NCBI GenBank assembly: GCA_036583965.1
Contig: JAZBQD010000001.1
Coordinates: forward strand, 26,198,597 to 26,262,596
Direction of reading: 5' to 3'
DNA: 64,000 nt
From: Prunella strophiata
Lineage: Eukaryota; Chordata; Aves; Passeriformes; Prunellidae
In this document: piece by piece, positions 1 to 13,341 of the stretch
Layout of the letters: the number at the start of each line of letters is the position of its first letter
Position numbering within the stretch: position 1 is the stretch's first letter
The notes under the pieces: model-generated
Database searches by the model: none
Told to the model about the DNA's origin: nothing
The model's input: the letters and a program-made list of their open reading frames with translations, nothing else
Position numbers and translations under genes: made by a program

Positions 1-2795
1 GAGATGCCTCCCTGCTGTGCTGCCTGCAATGCAGTGCTCCTGCCCTGCCACTGGCCTTGTAAAACTGGTGGGGTAGAGCAGAGAGTGCACAAAAGGAGAG
101 GGAGCAATCCTGTATCATGGGTCACCTTTGTGCTTGGTGAAATCACCTTTGCTCTCCAAATTCTGACAGCCTCTGAGTGTGCTGAAGCGTCAGGAGATCC
201 CTGCATGGTTAGTGTGGATCCAGCAGTTGGTTCAGTGGGCTCTCTTTTTAATTTGGTTTGAATAGGGGTATAAGTGATGCTGAAGTTAATTAATGAATTT
301 AATGCAAAGCCACATCAGAGTATTGGGTCATTAGTACTGTTTAATGCTATAGTTCAGGAAGCCTCAACAAAGAATGCACTTCTAGTCTTCCAGAACGATT
401 TTCAACCATGTGTGTTGCAGAAAGCCCCAACACACCGAGCTGTGTTTAAACTGGGTGATTCCTGCAGGATTTAATGCACATCAAAATATCCCTTTCTACT
501 CCAGACCTTCTCCCAGGGCACAGCACTCCACCACCTCAGTCCCACCCTGGCGGTCCCAAAGCACTTGCGGATGACTCACAGCACTCAGAAGAGGCAGGAT
601 GCATGAACTTTTAATTCTGGGTACACAGGCTGCGGGCAGGGACTAATGAGTGAAATGAGATTGAGCATCAGGTGATTACTTTCTGATTCAACAGATGCGG
701 GCTGCCGGCAGGAGCGTGCGCCGGAAGGTCGGGTTTCATGCGGTGCATAATGGATGGAGCCTGAGTCATCGGGCGTGGCTGGGCTGGGAGCATGAGGCAG
801 CTCTCCCCAGGCTGCAGCAGGGACTCTTCCCAATGACATTGCCTCTGCCATGAAATGGATTCGGATGTTTTTCTTCCATCTGCATCCCTCCTTTCTGGAA
901 TAATTTTCCGTCCACAAATGTAGCACCTGCTCACTCCTCTTCCCCGTAAGAGTCCAGATAGCCGCCTTAGAAGTCTGGCAAAAAACATACAAAACTGCAG
1001 CTCTTGTCTCACTGAGCATGTTTACTGCTAACCTGCAAAGGCATGAAAGGCTGGTACAGCCAATCATGTATTTTGCTTACCTATCAACTGCTGTTTGACC
1101 AAAAACCAGCAAAGGGCTAAGCTTGAGGATCTGAGTCTGATATGAAACAACCTTGTATGTCAAATCAATATTGTGGCAGTCTTTCCTTGGAGTACTACTG
1201 TGAGGGAAAACAAAGCAGGATGGTGTCTGAATTGAACTTTGTGTGTTTGGCCCATTCAGGGGCTCACATTCGTGGCTTGAGACTTGCCCCTGCTCTGCTC
1301 AGTTTGTGCTCCTGCGCATGTTTGTGTATCATGGGCACCATTATTAAATCCAGTTCACAGCAATGCACATGTATCATGTGCATCACTAGGAACTCAGCTT
1401 ACAGCAGTAACAAGTTAAGGGTACAAAGATTTCATTTCTTGACTTTTAAGAGAGTTGGGAGGGTGGAGTGAAATGTTGAGGGCATATTGTAGTAGAATGG
1501 TTTTGTTCTGCCCCAGGCAAACATTGCAACCACCAAAATAAATCAACAATTGAGAATTACATTCAATAATACATAACATGTATCAGGCAAAACAGAACTG
1601 GGCTGGACAGTTGTTATCAGGGCACTGCACCTGTTTTGCTTCTCAGGCTGTTAATGAGAATGAGCTGTGGTTTGTAACTGGTTTCCCCCACCACACCCAT
1701 GGATGCTCCACTATCATGGAGTCAAAAATCTGCATGGTTGTTGTCCATTTTTTATGATTTTGATAGTTGGCCACAGAAATCCTTTTGTTGTATCAGTATG
1801 GGAAACCTGAAGAGAACCTGTATAGGTGCAGATGATTTGCAATATACAGTAAAGTGGGACCAGTGGAATATTTTGGCTTGTGTTTAACTTCCAAGAGAGA
1901 TAAATTTGATTTTTTTTTTTTTAATGTGTAAAGCACCTAGTTACCATGGGGGCTGCCCCTCTACCATATGATTTAACTTATCTGCAGCAGTATCAAGTAG
2001 AAAGGATATATAGCTTGTCACTTCAAGCATGGAGGAAAATCACAGAGATTATTCCTCAGGGCTATTTGTGTTGCAAACTGAATGCCTTCACATCCTGTTA
2101 GCTTTTCTGTATTGAGAACAGTGAGATAAATTGCAATGTAAGCATACATATGGTGTATTTTCATAATTTGAGATAAAACCATCTGCTTTCTGTGCATTGC
2201 TGTGAGCAGGCACTTACAGCCTAGGCTGAGGCACCGAACTGGGAATCTAGTAAGTAGGTATGTAGGAGGTAGGTGGTGGTTCTGTAAATTCAGTCTCAGG
2301 TTTCTCCAGAGTCCTTATTAGTGGTATAGAATGAGAATTTAAATGACCACTGCAGCCAAGTATCCTGCTGAAAGGCAGGGGAGTGTCATGGATGTGACTT
2401 CTTGTCTTGCAAGAGTGAGGTAGGTGAGATGTTACCAGGTGATTTTATTTACAGTCATTTTTACAACTAGCCTAAAGTTGATTTATCACCACTCAACTGC
2501 TCATTTTGGAAATATTGCAGGGACAATTTTTTATAATCAAGGTTTTTCAGGTCTAGGCATCTCCAGAGAATTTGCTGTTGAAGCTCTCCAACTCTCATCA
2601 CAAAGATACTCATTGGCTTTACTGGGGAGGGAAGCTGATCTCTTTTCTGACTCTACAAATGGTTTGTGTCTGAGCAGGAGGTTCCAGCAGCACCTTGGCT
2701 CCCCACTGCCCTTCCTGAGAGCAGAAAACCATCTGTGTCCAGAAATCAGGGTGTAATTTCCAGGCAGCACTGATGGATTGTGTTTCCTTTCACAG
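1..2795 (+). other. SNCG: SNCG intron 1 (partial)
   Basis: This stretch precedes the first visible SNCG exon, whose phase-1 acceptor ends at 2795. I found no sequence encoding the synuclein N-terminus (MDVFKKG-type start) here, so exon 1 should lie left of the window. The open frames in this stretch are short and resemble no family I recognise. Apart from a short T run near 1911-1922 I see no repeat or regulatory site I can support. Confidence 0.7.
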
Positions 2796-2837
2796 GCACC
2801 AAGACCAAGGAGGGTGTAGTGCAAAGTGTGACCTCAG
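2796..2837 (+). CDS. SNCG: SNCG exon 2
   Basis: This 42-nt exon sits between a CACAG acceptor and a GTAAGA donor, with phase 1 on both sides. Completing the first codon with a G from exon 1 gives [14 protein letters not shown], and the final G starts the Val codon that opens exon 3. The 42-nt size and the 1-1 phase are the usual synuclein pattern. The QSVTS end distinguishes gamma-synuclein. Confidence 0.96.
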
Positions 2838-5800
2838 GTAAGAGCACAGCCTGAGGGATGTGGAAATCTCTGGTGACTGTTAGACCTTTTGGGAAGGTCA
2901 TCACCTCTGCCAAGTGGGAGCTCTCTGTGGGACACCACTGATCTGCCTGACCTTCCCACTGATGAGTAGAGGCTGCTTGCCAGGAGTGATGGTTCAGGGT
3001 CTGGCATTTGCAGTGGACACAGGTGGGAGAAAATATTTAATCAGTAGAGTAGGTCAGAAAAAAATCTAACAAAGGTTGCTTGGCACACTGGGATGATTCA
3101 CAGCTATTTAGACATTTCACAATGTCAGGTGCACAGCCCAGCATACAGAGAGGATTTACTTGTATCAGATCCTGTCTGGCCAAAGCTGTGGTCTTTGGGA
3201 GAGTCCTGTCAGGCAGTTGCAGTGTCAGGGACCTAAAGGTCTCTTCTAGGATATCCCCAACTCCAATGAGGAGCAGCCATATGGACTGTCCTGAAGGAAG
3301 AGGAATGGATCCTTTACCTGGAGAATTTCATAACTATTGCTGTTTTCTGCCAAGGGGTATTAAATCAAACAGAAAGTAACCTGCAAGAGGTCATACACAG
3401 TCTGCAATGCAAAATACCTTATTTACACTGTTGTCTCTTAGTATCTGACAGTGAACTTTTCATTCTCCAGCTGCCCACAAAGACTGACAGGCTGCAGTGC
3501 TGCTCTCTAAGCAGCATTTTGTGCCAGACAAAAATCCTCACATACACAATCTAAATTCAGACGTGATCTCATCTGAAAAATCTGAACAAGGACTGCACCA
3601 CGGCTAATTTCTTCTTTTACATCAATGCAATCATTTGTCATCCCAGGGAATTTGGCAGCCTTCTGGCACTGTCTAGTTTGCTGACTTTTCTGCTTTTGTT
3701 GAAACTGCAGTTGCTGAGAAGACCAAAGAGCAGGCCAACGTGGTGGGAGAAGCTGTAGTAGCCAGCGTGAACACAGTGGCAAACAAGACTGTAGAAGGAG
3801 CAGAGACCATCGTGGCCACCACAGGAGTTGTAAAAAAGGTGTGTTTGTTTGTTCTATGATGGGCAGGACAGAACAGCCTTTGGATTACACTTAAACGACC
3901 TGCAAACATTTACAGTTGATGCTTTTACTTATTTCATGAAAGGTTTTCAGCAATATCTGCTTTTGTATAGTATTTAATAGTATCATAAAATGTCTGATCT
4001 AGTCACAGATCATTCAGTTTGAAAGGGACACCTTGAGATCATCTAGTCCAACCCCCTTAGGGCCAAGGAGAGAGTGCTGTCCCAGTGGGTTTTGAAGGAG
4101 ACTCTGGGTAACTTGTGCCAGAGTTTGACCACCCTCAAAGGAAAAAGAGAATTGTTTTCTTCTGTTCAGATGGACACTTTAATCACTTGGTGCCTATTGT
4201 CTCTTGTCCCATCAATGGGCACTGCTGGCAACAGTCTGGCTCTCCATTTTCTTACAAATGTAGAAAAGCATTTTTCCAGGGACTGGAGTAGAAATGTGTG
4301 TGGGCTGCAGTGAGCATCTGAGTCAGAGCTCAGGGATGTGCAGAGTGGGAAGGCATGGGAGCAGCACTTGCCCTCACCCCTGTGCCGTGCTGGCAGGATG
4401 CACAGGCTTGCCCTGGCCACGGCAGCTCCGGAGGCAGAAGAGGGCAGCAGCAAGCCAGGCACAGCCTGGTTCCAGCAGAAAGCCTGACCCTGCTGCTCTG
4501 CTTCGTGCTGGTTTGACAACAACCAAGTGCTTATTGATAAAAGGCCGTGTGACCCAAATTGTGTACGGATTAAGCCAGACTCAGACAAGGCATCTTCTGT
4601 CCTCCAGCCTAATTTGACAAACGGGGCTGCTTCAAGTGAGGGGATTAAGGAGCAGAACAGTTCCTTAGATGAAGGCAGTGTTGGTCATTAGAGAAGATGC
4701 TTTGGTAACAAACAGCACCCATTTGTACAGCACGAGGCCAATACTTGGCAGCTCTTTGGTAAACCTGTCTCTTTCCCTTCTTCAGAGAACGTGATCAGTG
4801 CTGTTGATGGCCACATGAGCTTCGTGAGTCACAACAAACCCAAACCCAGAATCAAAGCAAAGCCAGGCTGGCCAAAATTGTTTTAATTGTTCAGATAGTC
4901 GGCTGATTAATTTCCTGACCTGCACATAAACACATTGTGATGTGAAACAAAACTTCTACACAGCATATAAATCCTGAGAGAATAGCCTAACAAAAGAGGA
5001 GAACAGCAGCTACAAGTGACGCAAAATGTCCTCCTGAAAGCATGTGAAAAGGGCAGATACAGGAGTTCTGCTAAGCCCTTGGGATAAATTTAATCTCTAT
5101 TCCCACAGGGAACAGCAGTTAGGCTGCAGGAGTGCAAACAGCAATTCCTAATTCCATGGGGCCAGAATACCCCTTCCTACCTTTTGACTGACCATGGGGT
5201 GATTGACCCAGGAGAGTGAGGAATTTGCTGATGGTAGGAAACCTTGCTGCAGATAGCAAGCTGTCTCCCCTCCAGCAAGGACTGAGCAGCAGCAATCTTC
5301 TTCTCCTTTCCTCCTAAGTGAGAACCCCACCTCAAAGACTGACAGCTACAGCTTACAGCTAATTTCAGAGCTTAAACCAGTGCAGGCTTTCCAGAGAGCA
5401 TCTGAACTGTCATTCTGATGTCTTCCACTGATGTCCGATTGCTTAGACTTAAAATGGAGATTGACTAAGAAATAAAAAATTAGGATGTGTCACATGCCAA
5501 AGGGCAGACTAAATGGAGCCAGGAAACTGCTTTGGATACAGCATCATGCCAAACAGCAGAGGTGCTGAGGCAGCAGACTGAAAACAGGAGGAGAAAAACA
5601 AGAAAAATCACAGGAGAAAAAAACTTGGGAAAAACATTTGTTTCTGTGAAAGAGGGTTCATCTGTTCTGCTGGATTAGTTCAGCTTAGGAGTGCAAATCT
5701 TTTATTCATACTCACCATACTTTAGCATGTAGCTAGACACCTTTTAGATCCAGCTAGGACACAGAAGATTGGGCTCCACATGCACATCGAGTGCATCCCC

Positions 5801-8800
5801 ACTGCTAATGGATAATTGCCATGGAGCCAAAGCTGCTCCAGAGGGAGAGCCCTGAAAGGAGTATAAGGAGTTGTGCTGGGCTCTCAGCACTGGCTGTTTT
5901 TTCTCCAGAACTGCTCCTATCATGTTACACAATTTGCTAATGGAAATACATCCAGAGTCTGCCAATAGCAGCACCAGGCACGGTAATGCATGAGGGAGAC
6001 CCACTGGAGATACACTAAGTGTGATAATGTATAGCTTTTAAATGTTTAAACAGTGAATATCCACTGTTATAATCCTGCAGTCCTGGAATAATCACAAGCA
6101 TTTCAGCCCCAGAAGTTTGAGAGAGCATCCAGTCCTGAGATTTGTTTGTGCTCCATTATTATCCCCCCTCTTTTTATTTGCACAGAGCACTTGCCAACAT
6201 CTTATTTGGGTTTTCAACTATCTCCAGTGTTGTTCCCTGCTTTAGAAGGGCTGTTCAAAGTGCCAGGGATCTGTGAAAGCATGGCACTGAGCAGTGCTCG
6301 GGGGTGACTCGGGGCTGGGGACTCCAGTGGCCTAGAAGGCATGTCCCCAGCTGGCCATTGCCAGTATTAATATCAATTACAGAGAGCTCATTGACATTTA
6401 GTCTGTGCATTTGACAGCTGGGATCAGTGGCAGGCACACATTAGGAAAGAGAGGGGTGCTCTAAGGGTTTTGGGGTAAGTTTTTCTCAGGATAGCTGTGA
6501 GGTGCAGGTGTATCAGATGGTGACTTTGGCCATGGGAAAGAATTCAGCCCTTTGTTGCATCACAGCAGGCACTGAAATGTGGACACCCTGGCAGCCTGCT
6601 GTTCCTCACTGTCCTTGGGGGGAGTACTCAGAGCCACACAGAAGGAAATGGGCCTGAAGTAACCCTACACCCATGGAGGGGTGCCAAGCACCAGATGAGA
6701 ACAGCCTTGAGTTGTGCTGGCACTGCCTGATAGGGCTTTGGCACTGACCTGGTCACTGCTGAGTACAAGAAAGAATTGACCCATTTGGGGGAAGTTTTGA
6801 AGTATCAACTAAAAATTCTGTAAATTAAGAGATTATAAACCCTCCACAATTCTTCTGATACAAAAAGGAATGAAGCCAGTCAGTAGTGTGTTCTGTCTGT
6901 GGCTTTGCCTGTCCTGGGGTGGACATTAGGAGATTCCAAGTGAGATAACCTACCCACTAAATATCCCTGTCTTAGCAGAGGATTAATGCTTGGTCTGTAT
7001 GACACAGCACAGAGCTTGCTGCAATGCAGACACCACGTGGCTGGGAACAAGCCCATGTACATACACACACTCTCAAATTGTCCCTCAGGGTTTGGAACAA
7101 TTTCCCCAGAACCTGATGCTTCCCTACCCCTTCCACCTAAATCTTCTCTTTAGATCTATTTGTCCTGTCAGTTTTTATGATTTAGTTGTCAGTTCATGAC
7201 TCTGTCACTTTGAATTGGGTCTGATCTGGTTTTTTCACTTCAACCCATTAATTAAATGAGCATTTGTCAGTCATGTGCAACCTGCCGGGCGCGTTCGCTG
7301 GATCTCAGCGTTTCTGTGCCTCTGACCTGGCGCACGTGGGCCACACCCACGCCATGGCTCATCTCTTTCATAACAACTGCACATCTTGAATGGGAAAGGC
7401 TGCTGTTCATGGCCTTCATTCCCTTCACTTACACTCTGTTACACCTCTGGATGCAGAGACAGTCTGTCCCGTGGAAGGGATTACAAGCAGAAACTGAGTG
7501 ACCTTCCTGTCCAGGTTAGATTGGGCTGGGCAAGTGCCACAAGGAGAGAGCAACCAAGGGCATCTGAGAAGCCACCAAGGGCAGAGCTGCTAAGCAGGAG
7601 GAGCAGGGAAATCAACAGCCAAACTACCCAACACTTAGGCAGAATGAATAGTTGGAATTTGTTCCCCTTTGTGTTCAAGCTTCCCTGTACTTAGTTGATG
7701 CAGTGATGCATCCCAGTGGTATCCTTCCACATGTCATGGAGCACGGGAGACTGCACAAGCAGCATGGAGTGGGGCACTCTGCCTCACAGGCACTTTTTCT
7801 GCGCTCCCCTCTCAGTCTCATTAGTGCATTCAGGCAGACATTTTCCCATGCAAAATAGCTGAGTTAGTGGCACTGGTGAAGCCTTAAAGCCTACAACACC
7901 TGGATGTGCTCCATGGCTCAAGGCTGTACCCCCACAATCCCATAGGATACACATTAAATATGTATCATTGTAAGCAGTCCCAGGAGACTCTCAGAGAGTC
8001 TGTTTGTGAGCTGGATAAAAGCAAAGCCACCCCAAAATCTACCTGGATTTGTAGGGTAAGACAGGAACCCTGCATGCCCATCTGTCTGTCCTGTTGGTGG
8101 GTCCACTCACTTTAATCAAGGGTTGACCCCTTAGTCAGAGCTGTTGGCATCACTCTGAGCAGCTCAGCCTGAAACCTATCCGGGACAGCTCAGCCACAGG
8201 ACCTGCCAGGCTGCCTGAGGGTTTCCTAGGGAGGGGTTTGGGGATGCTGCCAGGCAGCATCATGTTTGCTCCAGCACCCAAAGTCAGGAGCACTACAGGA
8301 GGCTGAACCTCTCCACCTTATGCAATTGATGTCCCTTTGAGGGCCCTTGAATTTGTAGCACATTAGGCTGCCAGTGAACCTCTCTGGATTTTCAGCCTTA
8401 AAAAAATACTAATAATAATTCTACTACTACTACTAATAATAATAATAATCATGTTGATGATGAAATCTTACTTGCCACTGAATTTGTTGAGATTTGATGA
8501 GTATATTCCAGCATCCAATATCTGGACTGCTTTCTCTGTTATATAAGGATAATAATCTTAGTAAGGTTGTTTAAGTCTGGATATTTGGGGACAGCAACAA
8601 AACTCCCACTAGCTTATAAGATAATATAGACAAAAAATAGAAATTTCACTTCATATATGAACTCAGAGAGTGGACAAGTCAATTGCTGAAGAGTTGAAAA
8701 AGGGAATTTCATAAAACCTGTGAAAATGAGAAATTTGAGGAATTAAATTGTAAATAATTTCTTCCAGTATTTCTGGGCTTTCAAAATCGGTTTTTAAAAA

Positions 8801-11800
8801 CCTTATTAAAATATCCAAACCCAGGAGCCTACAGTACAGTCTATTTAAGATCCCTTACCATTACACAGGAATATTTTTATAAATGGCAGGTCTTAATTTG
8901 TTGAGTTTTTAATTAGTGACAGCTGAACATGTACCTCTGTTTTATAACCTTAGTGAAATATTGTATTTTATATATAGAGATCTCCTGTGGTGTATGTATA
9001 CTACATAAAATATATTTTTAAACACACAAAATATTTTAAAACTTGTGTACTATTCTTGGAAAGAAATTCTGAGGTCTTATGTTTCACTTAGCTATTATGT
9101 TCTAAGTACTTCACTTTTCTTTCTTCACTAGCAAAAAAAAGATTCAACTGCCCACCCTAAAATAGAAGAAAATAGCCCATAGCAAGCTAAATATTTAGCT
9201 TTTTTCCATTTAAAATACTTTTTTTAAGAAAGTACTTAATTTCTGAGGGGAAATACTCGGCTTGCCCTTTAAGAGCAGGAGGAGCATGACTAATTGTTTC
9301 ATGGTTTCAACATGCCTTTAGCTTAGAAAATGTTGCCCCTTTTAATGAGGAGATGAGCACTGAGAGGAATGGCAAAACTCCTTCTGCCCCCCAGGGAAGC
9401 TGGATTTTCACCCCTTCTTTCTTGCCCAGCATTGTTCTGAGTCTGTGTTATAGCTGGAGCTGGTGCCCAGGAATTTCTGGCTCTTTGTCCAAGTGAAGAC
9501 CCCTACACCTACATGGTCCTCCTCTGTATATTGTCTTCCTGAGCAGTCCCTGAAATCCCCAGCCAGGTAACACCCAGCTGAAGAATGCAGCCCTTCCTCA
9601 TCTCCCGCTCCCTATTCCGGGCAGGGTGGAAGCGCGTGAGAAAAAGGCTGTGAAGAGACATCCCTAACACAGCCTGACACCTCTTCATCCTGCTATTGTG
9701 CTGGTTCCTCCAACACAGCTTAGAAACACCCTCCAGAAACTCAGTTGCTTCCCTTTCTAAAAATAGATGGTTGATTTTTAGCCTTCTGGAGCAGTCTTGG
9801 CAGAGAGCACGATCTAAGGGATCTAACAAGCAGCACAATAGCTGAACAGGGATTCTCCAGCTCACCCATTGCTCTTGGATACAGTGTCCCTAGGGTGGTC
9901 CTGAGAGAGGTGTCCCTCTCCCAGGACTCTTTCCACATCTACCAGAGCCAAGCTCCCTGCCCACAGGAAGAATAGGTGGTCATACCCTGTGGAAAGATGG
10001 AGTGCACTGCACTGGTCCTTGTGTTACTGTGAGCTGTTCCCCGGTTTTCCCAAAGCAGCTCAGCACCTTAGGCAGTTGCCTTTGATTGACCTTCATGATT
10101 TCACACAGCAGCTGGTAACTCCACCTGCAAAACACTATGAAATACCTGCTGTTGCAGCTATTGTCAGTGGCTTGCACTGGAAGTTTCTTTCCTTTCCACC
10201 TAATAGTCAAAAATCTGTTTGTAAAGCTTGAAAATACAATTTGAGGCTATTTACCTGCTTTGGCCTAATGTGCACTGTTGAGTTATAAGGTGTAGATATG
10301 CAAAGTATAATGTAAATGCAAATGTAAAGTGTTTTAAAGCCACAGGCTGGATCCTGAGGCTGGATGAGAGTCCATAAGTTCAGAGTAGTGAGCTGTTTGC
10401 TGGCAGCAGGAGAGCTGACTCATTTCAGAAACACTGTGACCGAGTGACTCCATCAGAGCAGTGGCCTCTCCTGAAGAGCTGCAGGTCTCCCTGCAGGGGA
10501 AACTGGCTTCCATGATGTGCAGTTTGATGTCATTTGGTTACCTGGGCTTGCTTAACACAGCTCAGGCTGGTACCAGCAAGAATCATTTCAGCCAACAATG
10601 CAGTGCAAGTTAAGGGCACGTTCCTTAGGAGAAGATGGTCACACTGTGCTTCTCATCTGGAGACACCAGCAGCACATGGTGCTCTCCATAAACACACTAA
10701 TCAGCTCTGGTCTCAGCAGGGAGATGAAGGAATGCCTGCAGCTATGACAGACATCAGTACAGGGCTGCAGCTCGTACTTTGGATATTTTCTGTCTCCAGT
10801 GGATTGATCTTACAGTAGCTTGCATGGGGAGCAGGAAGCCCATAGGTAGGACAAGCATGTTGCAGTGCTTCCACCTCCTGGCTCCCCTTGCTGCCACAAA
10901 TGGATCTGAAGTTCAATTTTCAGATTAAATTTTCACTGAGCTCTACTTTGTATCTATGTAACTCCATCTATTTTTCCTTTTTACTTCACCTTTTTTTCCC
11001 CCAAATTCAGTCCAAAAAGCTGCAGGCATGGCAGGGATGTTATCCTACTGATGAGAACAGTTGTGACTGGACAGGAAAGTAAGGACACATGTGAAAAGGA
11101 AAAGCAGAATCCCCTAAACACATGGAGCATAAAGTTCTGTTTACAGTAGGTTTGGCAGGGACATTGATTTGTATTGCATCAGCAGCAGCACCAAACAAAG
11201 TGGTAGCCTTGTGTTTCCAAAATGTTGAAATCCATAACTTTGCCTTCCATGCAAAATTGACTTTTCCTTTCCATAATATATGTGTCTCTGGTTCCCTCTA
11301 TGGTGGCCCTGACTTCACTGTGGGAAGAGAGTCATTCAGGGGAGCTGCTGGGCATGTGTGCTGGAAGGGAGCAGGGAAGCTTTGTCATTTTAGGTTGAGT
11401 TCTCTGGTGAATTCAACTAAAATTACAAAGGTTCTGCTATTTCTGCTTCCCCTTAGTCTCACTGATTGATTCCACCCTGGTGCATTGCTGCTTTCTGTCC
11501 ATCCCCTGTGCACATCCAGTATGGTCAGGATTTTGTCTTCTCTTCCCATGTGGACAAATTTTGTTTAACATAATTACCTGGCAATGCAACCTTTTCTCTT
11601 CTTCTGTGAATAGGAAGGTAGCTGAAAGATGTAGGCAAGTGGCTAGGAGAGCCCAAAATACTTCAGTAAATGCTTGGGACTCAACAAAAAGAAAAGCTTA
11701 TCCTTTGATAAGGACATTTTTTCTGAAGTGTGACATTACAGCACCACAGTACTGCTATATTTTCATTTTAGTCTATGCAATGAGTGCTTAAGGTAAGATA

Positions 11801-13341
11801 ATGCAGGGGAAGGCTGGGTATAGCCTTGCTATACATAAACTTATTTGTTCCTCCCAAATTTCTTCACACTGAAGGAGTCAAAACTCTGGTCTCAATGACA
11901 GAAAAAGAACTGATTTTCTGTATGAAAAAGACCCTAAGCCAAGCTGTAAGAAATTGAGCTGCCTTTTTCATAGATATCTGCTCAAACCAGCTGCACAACA
12001 AAAATGAATTTCAAGCAGTATCTGCCATCTCTTAAAGCTGCTATTTTGCTTGCATGTGTAGTGCTCACCCCGACCTCACACAGCCTGTCTAAGATTAGGG
12101 TGATGACTCTGCATGTGGCAGCAAGGACAAACATCTTGCTTGTGACTTGGCAGGAGGACCTGGCAGCGCCGCAGCCACCCGAGCAGCCCAGGCTGGAGGG
12201 AGAGGGGGCCCCGGCAGGCACTGCAGGAGAGGTGAGTGGTGCCACAGGCCCCGGGCTCTTTCTGGGTCACTGGTCTCCCCAGCAGGATCTCCCCCTTGCC
12301 ACTTGTGGTTCTAGAACTGCCATAGCAAGGAGCCCATCACTGTTCCCATCTTTCCTGAGTTATTGGACAAAAACCTGAGCTCATCTGTTCTCGTTTACCC
12401 CTTCCTTATCTTGGGAATTTTCCATGAGTGATAGATGGACAGATTGCAAACTGCTCCCTGATTTGGGTTGATTTTGGGGTGTAAATGCACATATAAAAGT
12501 TAATGCTGTCCTATGGTTCTGTCATCACATGCAATAGCTTTTTCCTGTTTGCAGCCATACTTTAGAAGAGATTTAGATAACAAGTTAGGTTTTTCTGTAG
12601 ATTTTTCTGTATTTAAATTAGTTAATTTAATTTTTGAACTGTTCTACCTGCAATGTTATTTTGAAGCCCTGGGCCAAAAATTTGTCTCCAGGGTCAATTT
12701 CAGCTCTTGAACAAGGATGACTTTTTGTCCAACATGGACAACAAGGGCAAATGTTTCTTCATGTGGTATTTCCTTTACAATTTCAGTGTTAAGGCCTTTG
12801 TTTGTCCCTTCCACAAGTACTGCATGCACCCAAACCCCACAGTTTTCAGCCTTTCTGAAGCTCGGGCTGTTTTCATGGTCCCCAAAGCTCCTGAAAGTCT
12901 CATCTTGCATCTCCCACCTTCCTCCAGCCATCACCCCCCCTCTGCCAGTCCCAGAAATGGGCCCCATAATCCCACTGGCTGCATGGCTGCAGCAGTGCTG
13001 GGTCAGGCAGGAGCACAAAGCAGGACACTCCCACCAGTGGAGCCTGGCCCCACATTAACTTGACTTCTGCCACTTGTTAATTCACACCCCTGTTTTCCCC
13101 AGAGATCTGAGTTACACCAGGAGTCTGTCTGGTTTCCAGAAGGAATGGATAATTCATTTATTTTCTGCATCACCTAAGGTCCTCATTGTTTTTAGCTGTT
13201 TGTGGGGTTTTGGATGGTGACTGTCAGCATTGATTTTTCTCCTAAATTTATTTGTTTATGTTTTCCACTGGAAATATTTACCTGTTTTCTTACCTGTCTC
13301 TTCTCTCACAGGGTGAAATTGAAGGTGATCCATCAAGTTAG
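2796..13341 (+). CDS. SNCG: gamma-synuclein, exons 2-5 (5' partial)
   Basis: Gamma-synuclein is a small, natively unfolded cytosolic protein of peripheral and sensory neurons, also known from adipose tissue. It folds into an amphipathic helix on lipid membranes through KTKEGV-type 11-residue repeats. Four exons are joined here: 2796-2837, 3711-3838, 12154-12231 and 13312-13341. Reading phases match at every junction, and each intron is GT-AG. The visible protein starts [14 protein letters not shown], which is typical of gamma rather than alpha or beta synuclein. It continues through [14 protein letters not shown] and ends in an acidic, Pro/Ala-rich tail finishing GDPSS. About 40 N-terminal residues are missing (exon 1 is off the left edge), so the full protein should be about 132 aa, against 127 in human. 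The ADIRF pair follows downstream on the same strand. I am sure of the family and fairly sure of the gamma assignment, which gene order also supports. Confidence 0.95.
2838..3710 (+). other. SNCG: SNCG intron 2
   Basis: An 873-bp GT-AG intron. Its acceptor follows the tract ttttgttgaaactgcag. I see no repeat, RNA gene or coding segment in it. Confidence 0.9.
3711..3838 (+). CDS. SNCG: SNCG exon 3
   Basis: This 128-nt exon enters in phase 1 and leaves in phase 0, with donor AAG|GTGTGT. It encodes [15 protein letters not shown], then [16 protein letters not shown], then [12 protein letters not shown]. These are the last KTKEGV-type repeats and the end of the lipid-binding helix, and they match vertebrate gamma-synuclein closely. 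Confidence 0.97.
3978..4285 (-). mobile_element. CR1-type LINE 3' fragment
   Basis: The + strand text includes gagatcatctagtccaaccc, then ctctgggtaact, gaccaccctcaaag and tcttgtcccatc. These are diverged pieces, in order, of the reverse complement of the conserved CR1 3' end. The element therefore lies on the minus strand with its 3' end near 3980. It is 5'-truncated and much mutated, so it is an old insertion. CR1 is the dominant LINE of birds and other sauropsids. The edges are estimates. Confidence 0.8.
8401..8462. repeat. trinucleotide microsatellite (AAT/ACT)n
   Basis: An interrupted run of AAT-, CTA- and ATG-type triplets (about 20 units) in SNCG intron 3. It includes four or more CTA units and a block of AAT units. 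It is non-coding. Confidence 0.85.
12154..12231 (+). CDS. SNCG: SNCG exon 4
   Basis: A 78-nt exon, phase 0 on both sides, with acceptor TTGGCAG and donor GAG|GTGAGT. It encodes [16 protein letters not shown] followed by [10 protein letters not shown]. The opening EDL directly after KK matches the K-EDL junction of human SNCG. The rest is the fast-evolving acidic tail, richer in Pro and Ala than the mammalian one. The exon is GC-rich compared with its introns. Confidence 0.92.
12232..13311 (+). other. SNCG: SNCG intron 4
   Basis: A 1,080-bp GT-AG intron ending in a strong pyrimidine tract (cctgtctcttctctcacag). I recognise nothing else in it. Confidence 0.88.
13312..13341 (+). CDS. SNCG: SNCG exon 5, C-terminal codons
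   Basis: The last coding exon enters in phase 0 and reads GEIEGDPSS, then TAG. Human SNCG also ends with a very short last coding exon, which supports this choice. The 3' UTR runs on to about 13,690. Confidence 0.85.
   Translation, partial: GEIEGDPSS

Larger units (their letters stand above)
3839..12153 (+). other. SNCG: SNCG intron 3
   Basis: The longest intron of the visible gene, 8.3 kb. It holds the CR1 fragment at 3978-4285, the trinucleotide microsatellite at 8401-8462 and an A/T-rich stretch at about 8.4-9.2 kb. The remaining open frames, for example at 9.5-9.9 kb on the minus strand, show no family resemblance, and I treat them as chance. Confidence 0.85.

Noticed and set aside
585..1067. 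Minus-strand 160-codon frame in SNCG intron 1
   Set aside because: The composition is random-looking with no domain, and another frame on the same strand covers the same bases.
9132..9180. Lys/Asp-containing stretch after an AG in SNCG intron 3 as SNCG exon 4
   Set aside because: The segment at 12154 starts EDL, keeps phase 0 on both sides and matches the known K-EDL junction, whereas this stretch does not resemble the tail.
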